64,000 nt of DNA. It comes from DASPHG01 sp963748315. Its GTDB lineage: Bacteria > Actinomycetota > Thermoleophilia > Solirubrobacterales > Thermoleophilaceae. Numbering within the stretch: position 1 is the first letter of the stretch; every line of letters starts with the position of its first letter. This document shows positions 7,554 through 16,550 of the stretch, one piece after another. The notes beneath the pieces were generated by a model. The model searched no databases, had not been told where the DNA came from, and worked only from the letters and a program-made list of their open reading frames with translations. A program made the position numbers and the translations under genes. The DNA lies in contig CAVVIK010000010.1 in NCBI GenBank assembly GCA_963748315.1, forward strand, positions 372,001 to 436,000, in the 5' to 3' direction.

Positions 7554-9529
7554 ACCGCCGCTCGTAGACGACTGCGGCGTCCTCGCGGATGAGCTGCAGG
7601 TGGAGCTCGTCCCTCCGCACGTCGATCAGCGTGAAGTGACACTCGTCGCCTGCGTACGCCACGCCGGGCTGGTCGCGCAGCTCGTCGGCGGCGAACGGGT
7701 CCGTCAGCGTGATGTCGTTCGGCTTCGGGATCCCGATCGGTGCAGCGCGCGCCTCGTACCGGCCGTCGGAGTCGAACACCCCGGTCAGGTGGGTGTCGCC
7801 CGTCAGGAACAGGGTGGTCCCGCTGACGCGGCGGTCGATGGTGTCCAGCAGCAGCTCGCGCTCGGCCTCGAAGTCGTTGCTCCAGTTGCCGTCGCGCGAG
7901 TTCCCACCGAGGAAGATCGTGCACGGTGAGCAGATGACCTTGAAGCGAGCACGCGACCGCGCGAGCGTCTCGAAGAGCCACCGCCGTTGGCGCGCTCCCA
8001 GGAGTGTCTTGTCCGGACCGTCCTCGATCTCGGGGTCGCTCTTGTAGCTGCGCTGGTCGAGCACCCAGAACTCGGCTGCGCCGGCCGGGAAGCGGTAGTA
8101 CGCCCGGCCGCTCATCAGCGAGTCCCACGGCGCGAGCCCCCACGGGAAGTCCTCGGTCATCGTGGAGTTCGCGTCCTGGACGCCGAAGTCGTGGTCGTCG
8201 CGCTGGGCGGCGAACGCTGTGTTGCCCAGGATCCGCTCGAGCAGCGGATTCGCCAGGAAGTCACGCCAGATCCCGGCGTAGGCGCTCGTCGTCTGGGCGA
8301 GCGGCCCGTGCGTATCCGGGTAGTTCAGATCCCCCTGCCAGACGAACACGTCCGGCTGCTGTTTCGCCAGGTGATCGAAGATTGGGCCGAATTGGGCGGC
8401 GCAGGCTGCAACGGCGACCCGTGTCGCGCGCCTGGGTCCCGGCGGCACACGGAAGCTGCGCACCGGGCCGAGGGTGATCCGGCCGCGCCGCTTGAGCCGC
8501 GCGCGCCAGTAGACGCGCCGGCCGGGCTTCAGCCCGCGGACCACCTTGCTCGCCGCCTGGAACCCGTCCGTGCGCCCGAGCTCGAGTCGGTCCGCGTTCC
8601 GGAACCGCGGCGAGTAGGAGATGTCGACCGTCGCCCGCGCCGGAAGGTCTGAGGCGATGTGCAGCTCGGCGCCGCCACGGACAGGCCGGCCGGTCGTCGC
8701 TGCGACAACGGTGGCGCCGCTCGTCCGGGGTTCGCGTGCGGCTTGCACGGCAATCTCGTGAAGGCCGCAGTCGAGCGCCTGCGGATCTCCTCGACCACCG
8801 CCTGTCCCAGCTGGGTGGCCATGAACGCCTGTCCCTCCTGCACTCCCCAGGGCAGCAGGTGCAGGTTGCCGAGCGCCGGCAGCACGGGGTTGCCCTCGCT
8901 CGGGAAGAGCGTCTGGGCGGTCGCCAGCACTCCGGGATCGCCACGGCGCTGGAGCGCTGCGAGGTCGTCGCCGTCTCGACCGCGACCGAGCCGCCGGCTG
9001 AGTCGACGATCGCCGCCTGCAGGAGCGTGGGCCGTGCGCCCGTCGCGGCGAGCGTGAGCCTGAACGGCGCCTGGATCGCCGGTGCGGGCACGCTCGCCAG
9101 CTCGTCGAGCTCCGCTCCGTGTCGCCGCACGATCAGGAGCGCCTCGCGCTGGGTGTCGTAGACCGCCGCGTAGTAGAGCGTGGGCGAGCGCCGGCGCAGC
9201 ACGACACCCGCCGCCGATCCCGGTGCGGTGATGCCGGCGGCTATCTCGGCGTCGCGGAGCCGGCAGTCCACCGCGAAGGCGACGGGCCGCGGGTCGTTCG
9301 GGAACACGTCCGAGCCCGCCTCGAGGACACCGCGACCCTCCGCGCGGCGGAGGTTCGCGACGCCGGTCGTGCGCCACCCGTCGGGCCAGCCATCGCCGTC
9401 CGGCAGCGCCTCGAAGTCGAGCCGGCGGACGGTGCGCGCGCGGCCCGCGGCCAGCGCCGAGCGATCGAACGCGAGCATCGTCCCCGCCGCCGCCCCCGCA
9501 GCGACAAACTCACGCCGGCTGAGCTCCAT
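7516..9529 (-). CDS. PhoD-like alkaline phosphatase/phosphodiesterase, Tat-exported (two frameshifts)
   Basis: The protein starts with a twin-arginine signal (MELSRREFVAAGAAAGTMLAF). A concanavalin/LamG-like N-terminal region is followed by a fibronectin-like PhoD_N segment (TDGFQAASKVVRGLKPGRRVYWRARL). The C-terminal metallophosphatase core has WQGDLNYPD, RDDHDFGVQD and LTGDTHLTG as metal ligands. About 670 residues. Frame changes near 8940 and 8760 (both -1 type) are needed to join three parts. The gene is antisense within the trp cluster. Its start codon is only 15 bp from that of trpG, and its end overlaps trpE. It probably releases phosphate from extracellular esters; substrate not predictable. 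Confidence 0.75.
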
Positions 9530-9544
9530 GGTCAGAATGGTCAC

Positions 9545-10123
9545 ATGACGGTGCCGGGACACACGCTGGTCATCGACAACTACGACTCCTTCACCTACAA
9601 CCTCGTCCAGTACCTCGGCGAGCTGGGTGCGGAGATCGACGTCGTGCGCAACGACGCCGAGACCGTCGACGAGCTGCTCGCGCGCGAGCCGGCGCGGGTG
9701 ATCGTGTCGCCCGGGCCGTGCACCCCGGCGGAGGCCGGCGTCTCGGTCGAGGCGATCCGGCGCTTCGCCGAGGCCGGCACGAGCGTCTTGGGCGTCTGCA
9801 TGGGCCAGCAGTGCCTCGCGGTCGCCTTCGGCGGCAAGGTCGTGCGCGGCGAGCCGATCCACGGCAAGAGCGCACAGGTCGAGCACGACGGGCGGACGAT
9901 CTTCCGCGGGCTCAGCAGCCCGTTCGAGGCGGGCCGCTATCACTCACTCGTCGTGGAGCCCGCGCTGCCGGATTGCCTCGAGCGCTCGGCCTGGTACGGC
10001 GACACGGTCATGGGCGTCCGGCACGCCCAGCTCCCCGCCGAGGGCGTTCAGTTCCACCCGGAGTCCGTGCTCACCGGGGAGGGGAAGCAGCTCCTGCGCA
10101 ACTTCCTGGAGGTGGAGGGCTGA
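9545..10123 (+). CDS. trpG: Anthranilate synthase glutamine amidotransferase component
   Basis: A 192-residue class I glutamine amidotransferase that supplies ammonia to TrpE. The sequence shows IDNYDSFTYNLVQYLGELGA, VSPGPCTPAEAG, the nucleophile Cys in LGVCMGQQ and the His/Glu pair in GVQFHPES. The family also includes PabA, so it may serve folate synthesis too. The VOC gene starts within its stop codon (TGATG). Its promoter must lie within or near the divergent phosphatase gene, since only 15 bp separate the two starts. Confidence 0.93.
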   Translation: MTVPGHTLVIDNYDSFTYNLVQYLGELGAEIDVVRNDAETVDELLAREPARVIVSPGPCTPAEAGVSVEAIRRFAEAGTSVLGVCMGQQCLAVAFGGKVVRGEPIHGKSAQVEHDGRTIFRGLSSPFEAGRYHSLVVEPALPDCLERSAWYGDTVMGVRHAQLPAEGVQFHPESVLTGEGKQLLRNFLEVEG

Positions 10124-10539
10124 TGGACCAGCGGATGAGCCTGATCACGCTGGGCGTCTCGGACCTGTCGCGCTCGCGGGCGTTCTACGAGGCCCTCGGG
10201 TGGCACACGAACGCCGGCCCGGACGACGACGTCGTCTTCTTCCAGGCCGGCTGCATGGTCATCGCGCTGTGGGATCGCGCCCGGCTCGCCGAGGACTCGG
10301 GTGTCGAGGACAACGGCGGCTGGGGCGGCATCACCTTGGCGTACAACACGCGCTCGCCCGCGGAGGTCGACGCCGTGATCGAGGAAGCGCGCGCCGCGGG
10401 CGGGGCGATCCCGCGCGAGCCGGGTGAGACCTTCTGGGGCGGCTACTCCGCGATGTTCTGCGATCCCGACGGCCATCCGTGGGAAGTCGCCCACAACCCG
10501 AATTGGGAAATCGGCGACGACGGCGCCGTCACGATCTAG
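10123..10539 (+). CDS. VOC/glyoxalase-superfamily protein
   Basis: A 138-residue single vicinal-oxygen-chelate domain: SLITLGVSDLSRSRAFYEALGW at the start, FFQAGCMVIALWDR in the middle and YSAMFCDPDGHPWEVAHNPNWEIGDDG at the end. The family binds a metal and includes dioxygenases, lyases and resistance proteins. The exact substrate cannot be read from sequence. It overlaps trpG by one base and precedes trpD, so it is co-transcribed with tryptophan genes, but no known step of that pathway needs it. Confidence 0.85.
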   Translation: MDQRMSLITLGVSDLSRSRAFYEALGWHTNAGPDDDVVFFQAGCMVIALWDRARLAEDSGVEDNGGWGGITLAYNTRSPAEVDAVIEEARAAGGAIPREPGETFWGGYSAMFCDPDGHPWEVAHNPNWEIGDDGAVTI

Positions 10540-10550
10540 CTTCCGCTGCG

Positions 10551-11585
10551 ATGCCGAACGAGATCCTGAGTGACGCGATCAATGCCGTCTGCCGCGGCGA
10601 GGAGCTCTCCGAGGATGCCGCCGCCAAGGTCCTGCGCGAGGTCATGGAGGGCCGCTCCTCTCCGGAGGAGACCGCCGGCCTCCTCATCGCATTGCGCACG
10701 CGCGGCGAGACCGCGGACGAGATCGCGGGTCTCGCGCGGACGATGCGCGACCTGGCGACAAAGGTCGAGGTCGGCATCGACGGGCTGCTCGACACCGCCG
10801 GGACGGGTGGCGGCACCCCGACGTTCAACGTCTCGACGACCGCGGCGTTCGTGGCCGCGGGGGCCGGCTGCCCGGTCGCGAAGCACGGCAATCGCTCCGC
10901 CACGTCGCAGTGCGGCTCGGCCGACGTGCTCGAGGCACTCGGGGCGCGGATCGACCTCGGACCAGAGCAGGTGGCCGAGTGCATCGAGACGGTCGGATTC
11001 GGGTTCATGTTCGCGCCCCAGCACCACGCCGCGATGAAGCACGTCGTGCCTGTCCGCAAGGCTCTCGGCGTGCGCACGATCTTCAACCTGCTGGGACCGC
11101 TCACCAACCCCGCGGACGCCCCGCATCAGGTGATCGGGGTGTCGGACGGCCCCTTCCTCGAGCACATGGCGATGGCCCTGGCTAGGCTTGGCGGACGTTC
11201 GGCGCTCGTCGTATCGAGCGAGGACGGGCTCGACGAGATATCGATCGCAGCACCCACGCGCGTCGTCGAATTGAGGGACGGAAAGGTGGAGACGTACACG
11301 GTGACTCCCGAGGAGCTCGGCGTCGAGCGCACGCCGATCGACACGATCGCGTTCGGCGCGCCGGAGGAGAACGCCCGCGTCACGCGGGCGGTCCTGTCCG
11401 GGGACGACGACGGCATCGCCCGCTCGTTGACGCTCGTGAACGCCGGTGCGGCCGTGTACGCCGCCGGGCGGGCGGACTCGCTGCGAGCCGGGGTGGCCGC
11501 AGCGGCGACCGCGGTGGACTCCGGTGCCGCGAACGACGTGCTCGAGCGCTTCGTCAGCCGGACCAAGGAGCTCGCTGCGGCTTGA
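10551..11585 (+). CDS. trpD: Anthranilate phosphoribosyltransferase
   Basis: TrpD transfers phosphoribose from PRPP to anthranilate. The 344-residue protein contains LDTAGTGGGTPTFNVSTTAAFVAAGAG (PRPP/anthranilate site), KHGNRSATSQCGSADVLEALG and the LLGPLTNPA motif. It starts 11 bp after the VOC gene, and its TGA overlaps the TTG start of trpC. Frame intact, normal length. Confidence 0.95.
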   Translation: MPNEILSDAINAVCRGEELSEDAAAKVLREVMEGRSSPEETAGLLIALRTRGETADEIAGLARTMRDLATKVEVGIDGLLDTAGTGGGTPTFNVSTTAAFVAAGAGCPVAKHGNRSATSQCGSADVLEALGARIDLGPEQVAECIETVGFGFMFAPQHHAAMKHVVPVRKALGVRTIFNLLGPLTNPADAPHQVIGVSDGPFLEHMAMALARLGGRSALVVSSEDGLDEISIAAPTRVVELRDGKVETYTVTPEELGVERTPIDTIAFGAPEENARVTRAVLSGDDDGIARSLTLVNAGAAVYAAGRADSLRAGVAAAATAVDSGAANDVLERFVSRTKELAAA

Positions 11586-12376
11586 CCCGTCTCGACGCGA
11601 TCGTGCAGGCGACCCGCGATGAGGTCGAGCGCCGCAAGCGCGAGCGGCCGCTCGCCGACCTCGAGCGCGAGGCCGACACGCGGCCCGAGGGCAGGCCGTT
11701 CCACGAGGCGCTGGCGCGCCCCGGGACATCCCTGATCGCGGAGCACAAGCGGCGCTCGCCGTCGGCCGGCGAGATCCGCGAGGGCGCGAGCGTCACGGAG
11801 ATCGTGCGCGCGTACGAGCGCGGCGGCGCCGCCGCGTTATCGATCCTGACCGAGGAGCGGCACTTCGGCGGCTCGCTCGCCGACCTGACCGAGGCGCGTG
11901 CCGCCAGCGAGCTGCCGATCCTGCGCAAGGACTTCACCGTCGACCCCTACCAGCTCGTCGAGGCGCGCGCGGTCGGTGCCGACGCGGTATTGCTCGTGGT
12001 CGGCTCGCTCGACGCGAACACGCTCGCGAGCCTCCACCGGGAGGCGGGCGAACTGGATCTCGACGCGCTCGTCGAGGTCCACGACGGCGAGGAGCTCGAG
12101 GCCGCGCTCGAGATCGACGCCGACCTGATCGGCATCAACAACCGCGACCTCCAGGACTTCAGCGTCGACATCTCGAAGACGTTCGAGCTGCTCGCGGACG
12201 TGCCGGCCGGCAAGACCGTGGTCTCGGAGTCGGGAATCGTCCACCGCGAGCAGATCGAGGAGCTCGAGCGGGTGGGCGTTGACGCGGTGCTCGTGGGCGA
12301 GACGTTGATGCGCGCGGCGGACCCGGAAGCCGCCTGTCGCGAGCTGACTCGCTGGGAGGAACCCACCCAGGCGTAA
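11582..12376 (+). CDS. trpC: Indole-3-glycerol phosphate synthase
   Basis: A 264-residue TIM barrel that closes the indole ring. Conserved features are IAEHKRRSPSAGEI (catalytic Lys), ILRKDFTVDPYQL, LVEVHD, IGINNRDLQDF and VSESGIV. The likely start is TTG in a TTGA overlap with trpD, which places MTRLDAIVQATRDEVERRK at the N-terminus as in relatives. After trpC the tryptophan genes stop and resume with trpF 5.4 kb later. Confidence 0.94.
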   Translation: MTRLDAIVQATRDEVERRKRERPLADLEREADTRPEGRPFHEALARPGTSLIAEHKRRSPSAGEIREGASVTEIVRAYERGGAAALSILTEERHFGGSLADLTEARAASELPILRKDFTVDPYQLVEARAVGADAVLLVVGSLDANTLASLHREAGELDLDALVEVHDGEELEAALEIDADLIGINNRDLQDFSVDISKTFELLADVPAGKTVVSESGIVHREQIEELERVGVDAVLVGETLMRAADPEAACRELTRWEEPTQA

Positions 12377-12379
12377 AAT
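12374..12379 (+). promoter_or_regulatory. -10-like TAAAAT before moxR
   Basis: TAAAAT overlaps the stop codon of trpC and ends nine bases before the moxR ATG. It suggests that moxR has its own promoter and a very short or absent leader. Confidence 0.45.
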
Positions 12380-12388
12380 CGACCGGGC

Positions 12389-13339
12389 ATGGCTGCGATC
12401 CCGGAGCTCGACCCGAGCGCAGTCGCCTCCCTGGGGGAGCGGCTGGCGACGAACATCCGGCGCGCAGTCAAGGTCGAGGACAGGGTTCTCCGCGAGGTTC
12501 TGGTCGCCCTGCTCGCCGAGGGCCACGTGCTGATCGAGGACTACCCGGGCGTCGGCAAGACGGCGCTCGCGCGATCGCTCGCGCGCTCCGTGGACGCGGA
12601 GTACGCGCGCATCCAAAGCACCGCCGACCTGCTGCCGGCCGACGTCGTCGGCACGAACGTCTTCAACCAGCGCGAGTCACGCTTCGAGTTCCGGCCGGGG
12701 CCGGTCTTCGCGAACGTCGTGCTCGTCGACGAGATCAACCGCGCATCGCCCAAGACTCAGTCGGGTCTCCTCGAGTGCATGCAGGAGCGCCGCGTAACGG
12801 TGGACGTGCACTCACACGAGCTCGCACGGCCGTTCGTCGTGCTGGCCACGCAGAACCCGGTCGAGTACGAGGGGACGTATCCGCTGCCCGAGGCGCAGCT
12901 CGATCGCTTCATGGTGCGCGTCTCGCTGGGCTACCCGGACCCGGACGAGGAGGCCGAGATGCTGGGCGAGCACTCGGTGCGCGATCGCGTCCTCGACCTC
13001 GAGCCGGTGTCGGAGGTCGGAGAGGTCGTCGCCGCGCAGGACGCATGCCACCGCGTACACGCGAGCGACGCGCTTCGCCGCTACGTCGTGTCGGTGCTGG
13101 ACGCGACTCGAACCGACCAGCGCACCGAGTTGGGCGGCAGCCCGCGCGCGGGCCTCATGCTGCTGAAGGCGGCGAAGGCGAACGCGGCGCTCGACGGGCG
13201 CGACCACGCGCTTCCGGACGACGTCCAGGCGCTCGCCGAGGCGGTGCTCGCGCACCGGCTCCTGCTCACACCCGAGGCGGTCGGCACTCCGCCCGCCGCG
13301 ATCGTGCGCGACGCGCTCGACCGCGTACCGGCGCTCTAG
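12389..13339 (+). CDS. MoxR-family AAA+ ATPase
   Basis: A 316-residue AAA+ protein of the MoxR type: Walker A EDYPGVGKT, pore-like region VVGTNVFNQRESRFEFRPGPVFANVVLVDEINRA (Walker B DEIN), ATQNPVEYEGTYPLPEAQLDRF (sensor 1), and a C-terminal lid. MoxR proteins act as chaperones for assembly of complexes and are typically encoded with a DUF58 protein and a transglutaminase, exactly as here. The partner substrate is unknown. Confidence 0.92.
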   Translation: MAAIPELDPSAVASLGERLATNIRRAVKVEDRVLREVLVALLAEGHVLIEDYPGVGKTALARSLARSVDAEYARIQSTADLLPADVVGTNVFNQRESRFEFRPGPVFANVVLVDEINRASPKTQSGLLECMQERRVTVDVHSHELARPFVVLATQNPVEYEGTYPLPEAQLDRFMVRVSLGYPDPDEEAEMLGEHSVRDRVLDLEPVSEVGEVVAAQDACHRVHASDALRRYVVSVLDATRTDQRTELGGSPRAGLMLLKAAKANAALDGRDHALPDDVQALAEAVLAHRLLLTPEAVGTPPAAIVRDALDRVPAL

Positions 13340-13347
13340 GCCTCACG

Positions 13348-14418
13348 ATGGTCCGCGTCGCCGGCACACTCGCCCTCGGCGCGGGGATGACGGCGACGGC
13401 GGCGGTGTTCGGATCGCCGTCGCTCTATGTGCCCGGGATCGCGCTGATGCTGCTCGCCGTGGGCGCGGCGGTGTGGGTGGGCGGCGCGGCGAGCGGCGCC
13501 ACGCTCGAGCGCCGTACCGGCCCCGGCACCGTCGAGGAGGAGCACGAGTGGCCCGTCGAGGTCACGGCCGAGACCGGGCCCTTCCCCGCGCCCGGCGGGG
13601 AGCTCGCCGAGCCGCTCTTGCGCGGCTCGCTGCCGATGACGGGCCACTCGAGCCGGCGGATGCGCGTCAGCGTGACCTTCGAGCGCCGCGGCCGGCGAAG
13701 GCTCGCGCCGGCGCGGCTCGTGATCCGCGATCCGCTCGGGCTGCTCGAACGCCGGCTCGAGACGGGGGACGGCGACGAGGTGCTCGTGCTGCCCCGCATC
13801 GAGCCCGTCATCGCGCGCGGCCGCGGTGCGGGCGCGACCGCAGAGTCGGCGGCGGGCGCGCGGCCCGCGGAGGTGGCGGCCGAGATCGAGATGGAGTCGC
13901 TGCGGCCGTACCGCGAAGGCGCACCGGCCTCGCGCATTCACTGGCCGACGGTCGCGCGCGTGGGGACGCTGATGGAGCGGCGGCTGCTCGCCGACTCTGA
14001 CGCGCATCCGCTGGTCGTCGTCGATCCGACGCAGCCGGTGAGCGACGATGCGCTCGACATGGCGGTTCGTGCCGCCGCGTCCCTGTGCGTTCACCTCGCC
14101 AGGCGCGGCGGCTGCTCGGTGCTCCTGCCGGGCGATCGAAGGGCGGCGGACCTCGGCCCCGACCTCGGCGGGTGGCCCGGCCTGCATGCACGGCTCGCGC
14201 TGGTCGAGCCTGCCTCGGGGGCGCCGGTGGCCCGGCTCCACGGCAGGCGCGGCGCGGTGTTCTGGGTGACGGCGCGGCAGGGCCTGCCGCGCGGGCTGGA
14301 GCGGGTCCATGCCGAGCGCTACCTCGTGAGCCCGAACGTGATGCGCGGGGAGGCCGCGTTCACGGTCGCCGGCTGCGGGGCGATTCCGCTCGGCCGCGGC
14401 GCGCGGAGGGCGGCGTGA
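13348..14418 (+). CDS. DUF58 domain protein
   Basis: A 356-residue protein with two N-terminal TM helices (about 5-45), then a beta-rich part (RRMRVSVTFERRGRRRLAPARLVIRDPLGLLERR). The DUF58 core follows: EIEMESLRPYREGAPASRIHWPTVARVGTLMERRLL, a von Willebrand-like fold. It lies between moxR and the transglutaminase, the usual gene order for this system. The stop overlaps the GTG of the next gene by 4 bp. Function is undefined for the family; a role in envelope stress or assembly is inferred from context. Confidence 0.87.
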   Translation: MVRVAGTLALGAGMTATAAVFGSPSLYVPGIALMLLAVGAAVWVGGAASGATLERRTGPGTVEEEHEWPVEVTAETGPFPAPGGELAEPLLRGSLPMTGHSSRRMRVSVTFERRGRRRLAPARLVIRDPLGLLERRLETGDGDEVLVLPRIEPVIARGRGAGATAESAAGARPAEVAAEIEMESLRPYREGAPASRIHWPTVARVGTLMERRLLADSDAHPLVVVDPTQPVSDDALDMAVRAAASLCVHLARRGGCSVLLPGDRRAADLGPDLGGWPGLHARLALVEPASGAPVARLHGRRGAVFWVTARQGLPRGLERVHAERYLVSPNVMRGEAAFTVAGCGAIPLGRGARRAA

Positions 14419-16526
14419 GGAGGCTCCGCGGTCTGGGGCTCGAGGTGGCGACCTTCGCCGCCCTCGCGTGGTACGCGGCGGCCCACTGGGCGAGCGGCCT
14501 CGTCGCGGATGCGCCCGGCGGGCGCGTGTTCGCCTGCGTCCTGATCGCGGTCGCGGTGGGCGTGGTCCTGGCGCTGGCCGATGCTGCGCCGAAAGCGCAG
14601 GCGTGGGCGCTCAGGTGCGGCGGGATCGTGGCCGGGCTGGGGGCGGGATTCGTCGCGATCGGGCTCGATGCCCGGTATCTCGCGCCCGCGCACTGGGACG
14701 AGCTCGGCGACGGGCTCGATCGCGGCTTCACGGCGCTCGGCTCCGCGCAGTGGCCCTATAGCGGAGCGGAGCCGTGGGGCACGACGGTGCTGCTGCTCGC
14801 GATTCCGCTCGTGCTCGTCGTCGCGGCCGCATTCGCGTTCTGGCCGAACAGGGCGCTGCGGCCCTTCGCCGTTGTGCTGCTCGTCGCGCTGTTCGGCGTC
14901 GCGGTCACCGAGCACCAGTTCGACGGCGAGCTCGGCCGCGGCGTGGGCCTGCTCTTCTTCACCGCAGCCTGGCTATGGCTCCCACGCATGCCGGAGCGCG
15001 GCGGGCGGACTGCCGCAGCGGCTGCGGGCGCGGTCCTCATCGCGTGCATAGCGGCGCTGCCGGCAGCGGCGAGGTACGACGACCGCGACCCGCTGATCGA
15101 CTACCAGTCGTGGAACCCGTTCGCGACGCACGCGTCGACGCGCTTCGACTGGTCGCACGATTACGGCCCGATCGACTGGCCGCGCGACGGAACGACCCTG
15201 ATGTACGTCAGGTCGAACCAGCGCAACTACTGGAAGCTCGAGACGCTCGGCGCCTTCGTCGAAGACCACTGGGTCCGGTCCGGCTTCGGCCGCGGCAACT
15301 ACCCGCTCCTGCCGGAGCCTCGCAACCCGGCCTGGGAGACAGGTCTCCGTGTGACCATCGCCGACCTCGACACGGATGTGATTCCGATCGCCGGCACGGC
15401 GCTCCGGATCAACGGCCTCGACTCGGGCACCCTGCCGACCGAGGACGGCACGGTGGAGGCGCTCGACGAGCGGCCCGAGGAGGGCGACACCTATTTCGTC
15501 GAGGCTTATGTCCCGGAGCCGACGCCGGTCCAGATGCGGCGCGAGGCGCCGCTGGACGCGCCTTACGCCCTGCTCGAGTACGAGGACCTGGGGCACCTGG
15601 CGCCGGCGTACGACCGTGTGGCGGCCCTCGCGAAGAGGCTCGCGCGCGGGCAGCCCACGACGTACGACATCGTGCGGGCTGTACAGGACCACCTGCGGGG
15701 CGAGTACATCTACGACGAGCACCCGCCGCAGCGACGGTACCCGCTGCCCGCTTTCCTGCTCCGCGACCGGGCCGGCTACTGCCAGCACTTCTCGGGTGCG
15801 ATGGCCCTGATGTTGCGGATGGTGGGCATACCGGCACGCGTCGCCGCCGGCTTCACGCCCGGCTCGTACAACGCGGACACGAAGGAGTACCGCGTGCGCG
15901 ACCTCGATGCGCACTCATGGGTCGAGGTCTGGTTTGAGGGGATCGGCTGGGTCCCATTCGACCCGACACCGTCGATCGCGCCGGCCGAGGCGCAGTCGGG
16001 CGTCAACGACCCCTCCGCGTCCGGTGGCCCTGCGGGCGCCGGTGAGGTGCCGGACGTCCCGAACGCGCCGGACGCGTCGTCCGGGGATGGCGGGCGCGCC
16101 GAAGGAGGCGCGCATCCGGGCGGACCCGTCCTCGAGACCTGGATGGCGTTTGCCGCGATCGCGCTGGTCGCGCTCGTTGCACTCACGCTCGTCGGCGTGC
16201 GGCGGCTGATGCCACGACGAGGCGGGATAGAGGCGGAGGAGGCCGAGCTCGCCGCCTTGCGGCGCGTGCTCGCCCGGACCGGTGAGCCGGCCGCGCCGCG
16301 GCTGACCCTGCGCCAGCTCGAGCTGCGCCTCGACGGCGGCGCGGATCCCGCAGCCGCCCGGTACCTGCGGATGCTGCGCGAACGGCGCTACAGCCCGCGG
16401 CGCGGGGGATTGCCGGACAGCACCGCGCGCCGGCACCTGCGCCGCGCGCTCGTGCGCGGTCGCGGCCTGCGTGCGCGGCTGGGAGCGCTCGTGGCGATGC
16501 CGCCGCCTTTGTTTAGACGAGGTTGA
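14415..16526 (+). CDS. Membrane transglutaminase-like protein (TgpA type)
   Basis: About 703 residues. Six or so N-terminal TM helices (to about residue 215) are followed by an extracytoplasmic domain with a transglutaminase core: the Cys in RAGYCQHFSGAMALMLRM, the His in DLDAHSWVEVWF and the Asp in WVPFDPTP. A low-complexity Pro/Ala/Gly linker precedes another TM (about 575-598) and a DUF4129-like cytoplasmic tail rich in Arg. The catalytic triad is intact, so a protease or transglutaminase activity on envelope proteins is plausible. GTG start in a 4-bp overlap with the DUF58 gene. Confidence 0.88.
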   Translation: MRRLRGLGLEVATFAALAWYAAAHWASGLVADAPGGRVFACVLIAVAVGVVLALADAAPKAQAWALRCGGIVAGLGAGFVAIGLDARYLAPAHWDELGDGLDRGFTALGSAQWPYSGAEPWGTTVLLLAIPLVLVVAAAFAFWPNRALRPFAVVLLVALFGVAVTEHQFDGELGRGVGLLFFTAAWLWLPRMPERGGRTAAAAAGAVLIACIAALPAAARYDDRDPLIDYQSWNPFATHASTRFDWSHDYGPIDWPRDGTTLMYVRSNQRNYWKLETLGAFVEDHWVRSGFGRGNYPLLPEPRNPAWETGLRVTIADLDTDVIPIAGTALRINGLDSGTLPTEDGTVEALDERPEEGDTYFVEAYVPEPTPVQMRREAPLDAPYALLEYEDLGHLAPAYDRVAALAKRLARGQPTTYDIVRAVQDHLRGEYIYDEHPPQRRYPLPAFLLRDRAGYCQHFSGAMALMLRMVGIPARVAAGFTPGSYNADTKEYRVRDLDAHSWVEVWFEGIGWVPFDPTPSIAPAEAQSGVNDPSASGGPAGAGEVPDVPNAPDASSGDGGRAEGGAHPGGPVLETWMAFAAIALVALVALTLVGVRRLMPRRGGIEAEEAELAALRRVLARTGEPAAPRLTLRQLELRLDGGADPAAARYLRMLRERRYSPRRGGLPDSTARRHLRRALVRGRGLRARLGALVAMPPPLFRRG

Positions 16527-16537
16527 GGCACCGCTCC

Positions 16538-16543
16538 TATAAC
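16538..16543 (+). promoter_or_regulatory. -10-like TATAAC before htrA
   Basis: TATAAC ends seven bases before the GTG start of the HtrA-type protease, with no Shine-Dalgarno. It gives the protease its own leaderless promoter. Confidence 0.5.
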
Positions 16544-16550
16544 CCCGGTC

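Noticed and set aside
9377..9943. Upstream extension of the phosphatase reading frame over trpG
   Set aside because: The twin-arginine signal starts at 9529; the upstream text is antisense to trpG and has no signal or domain.
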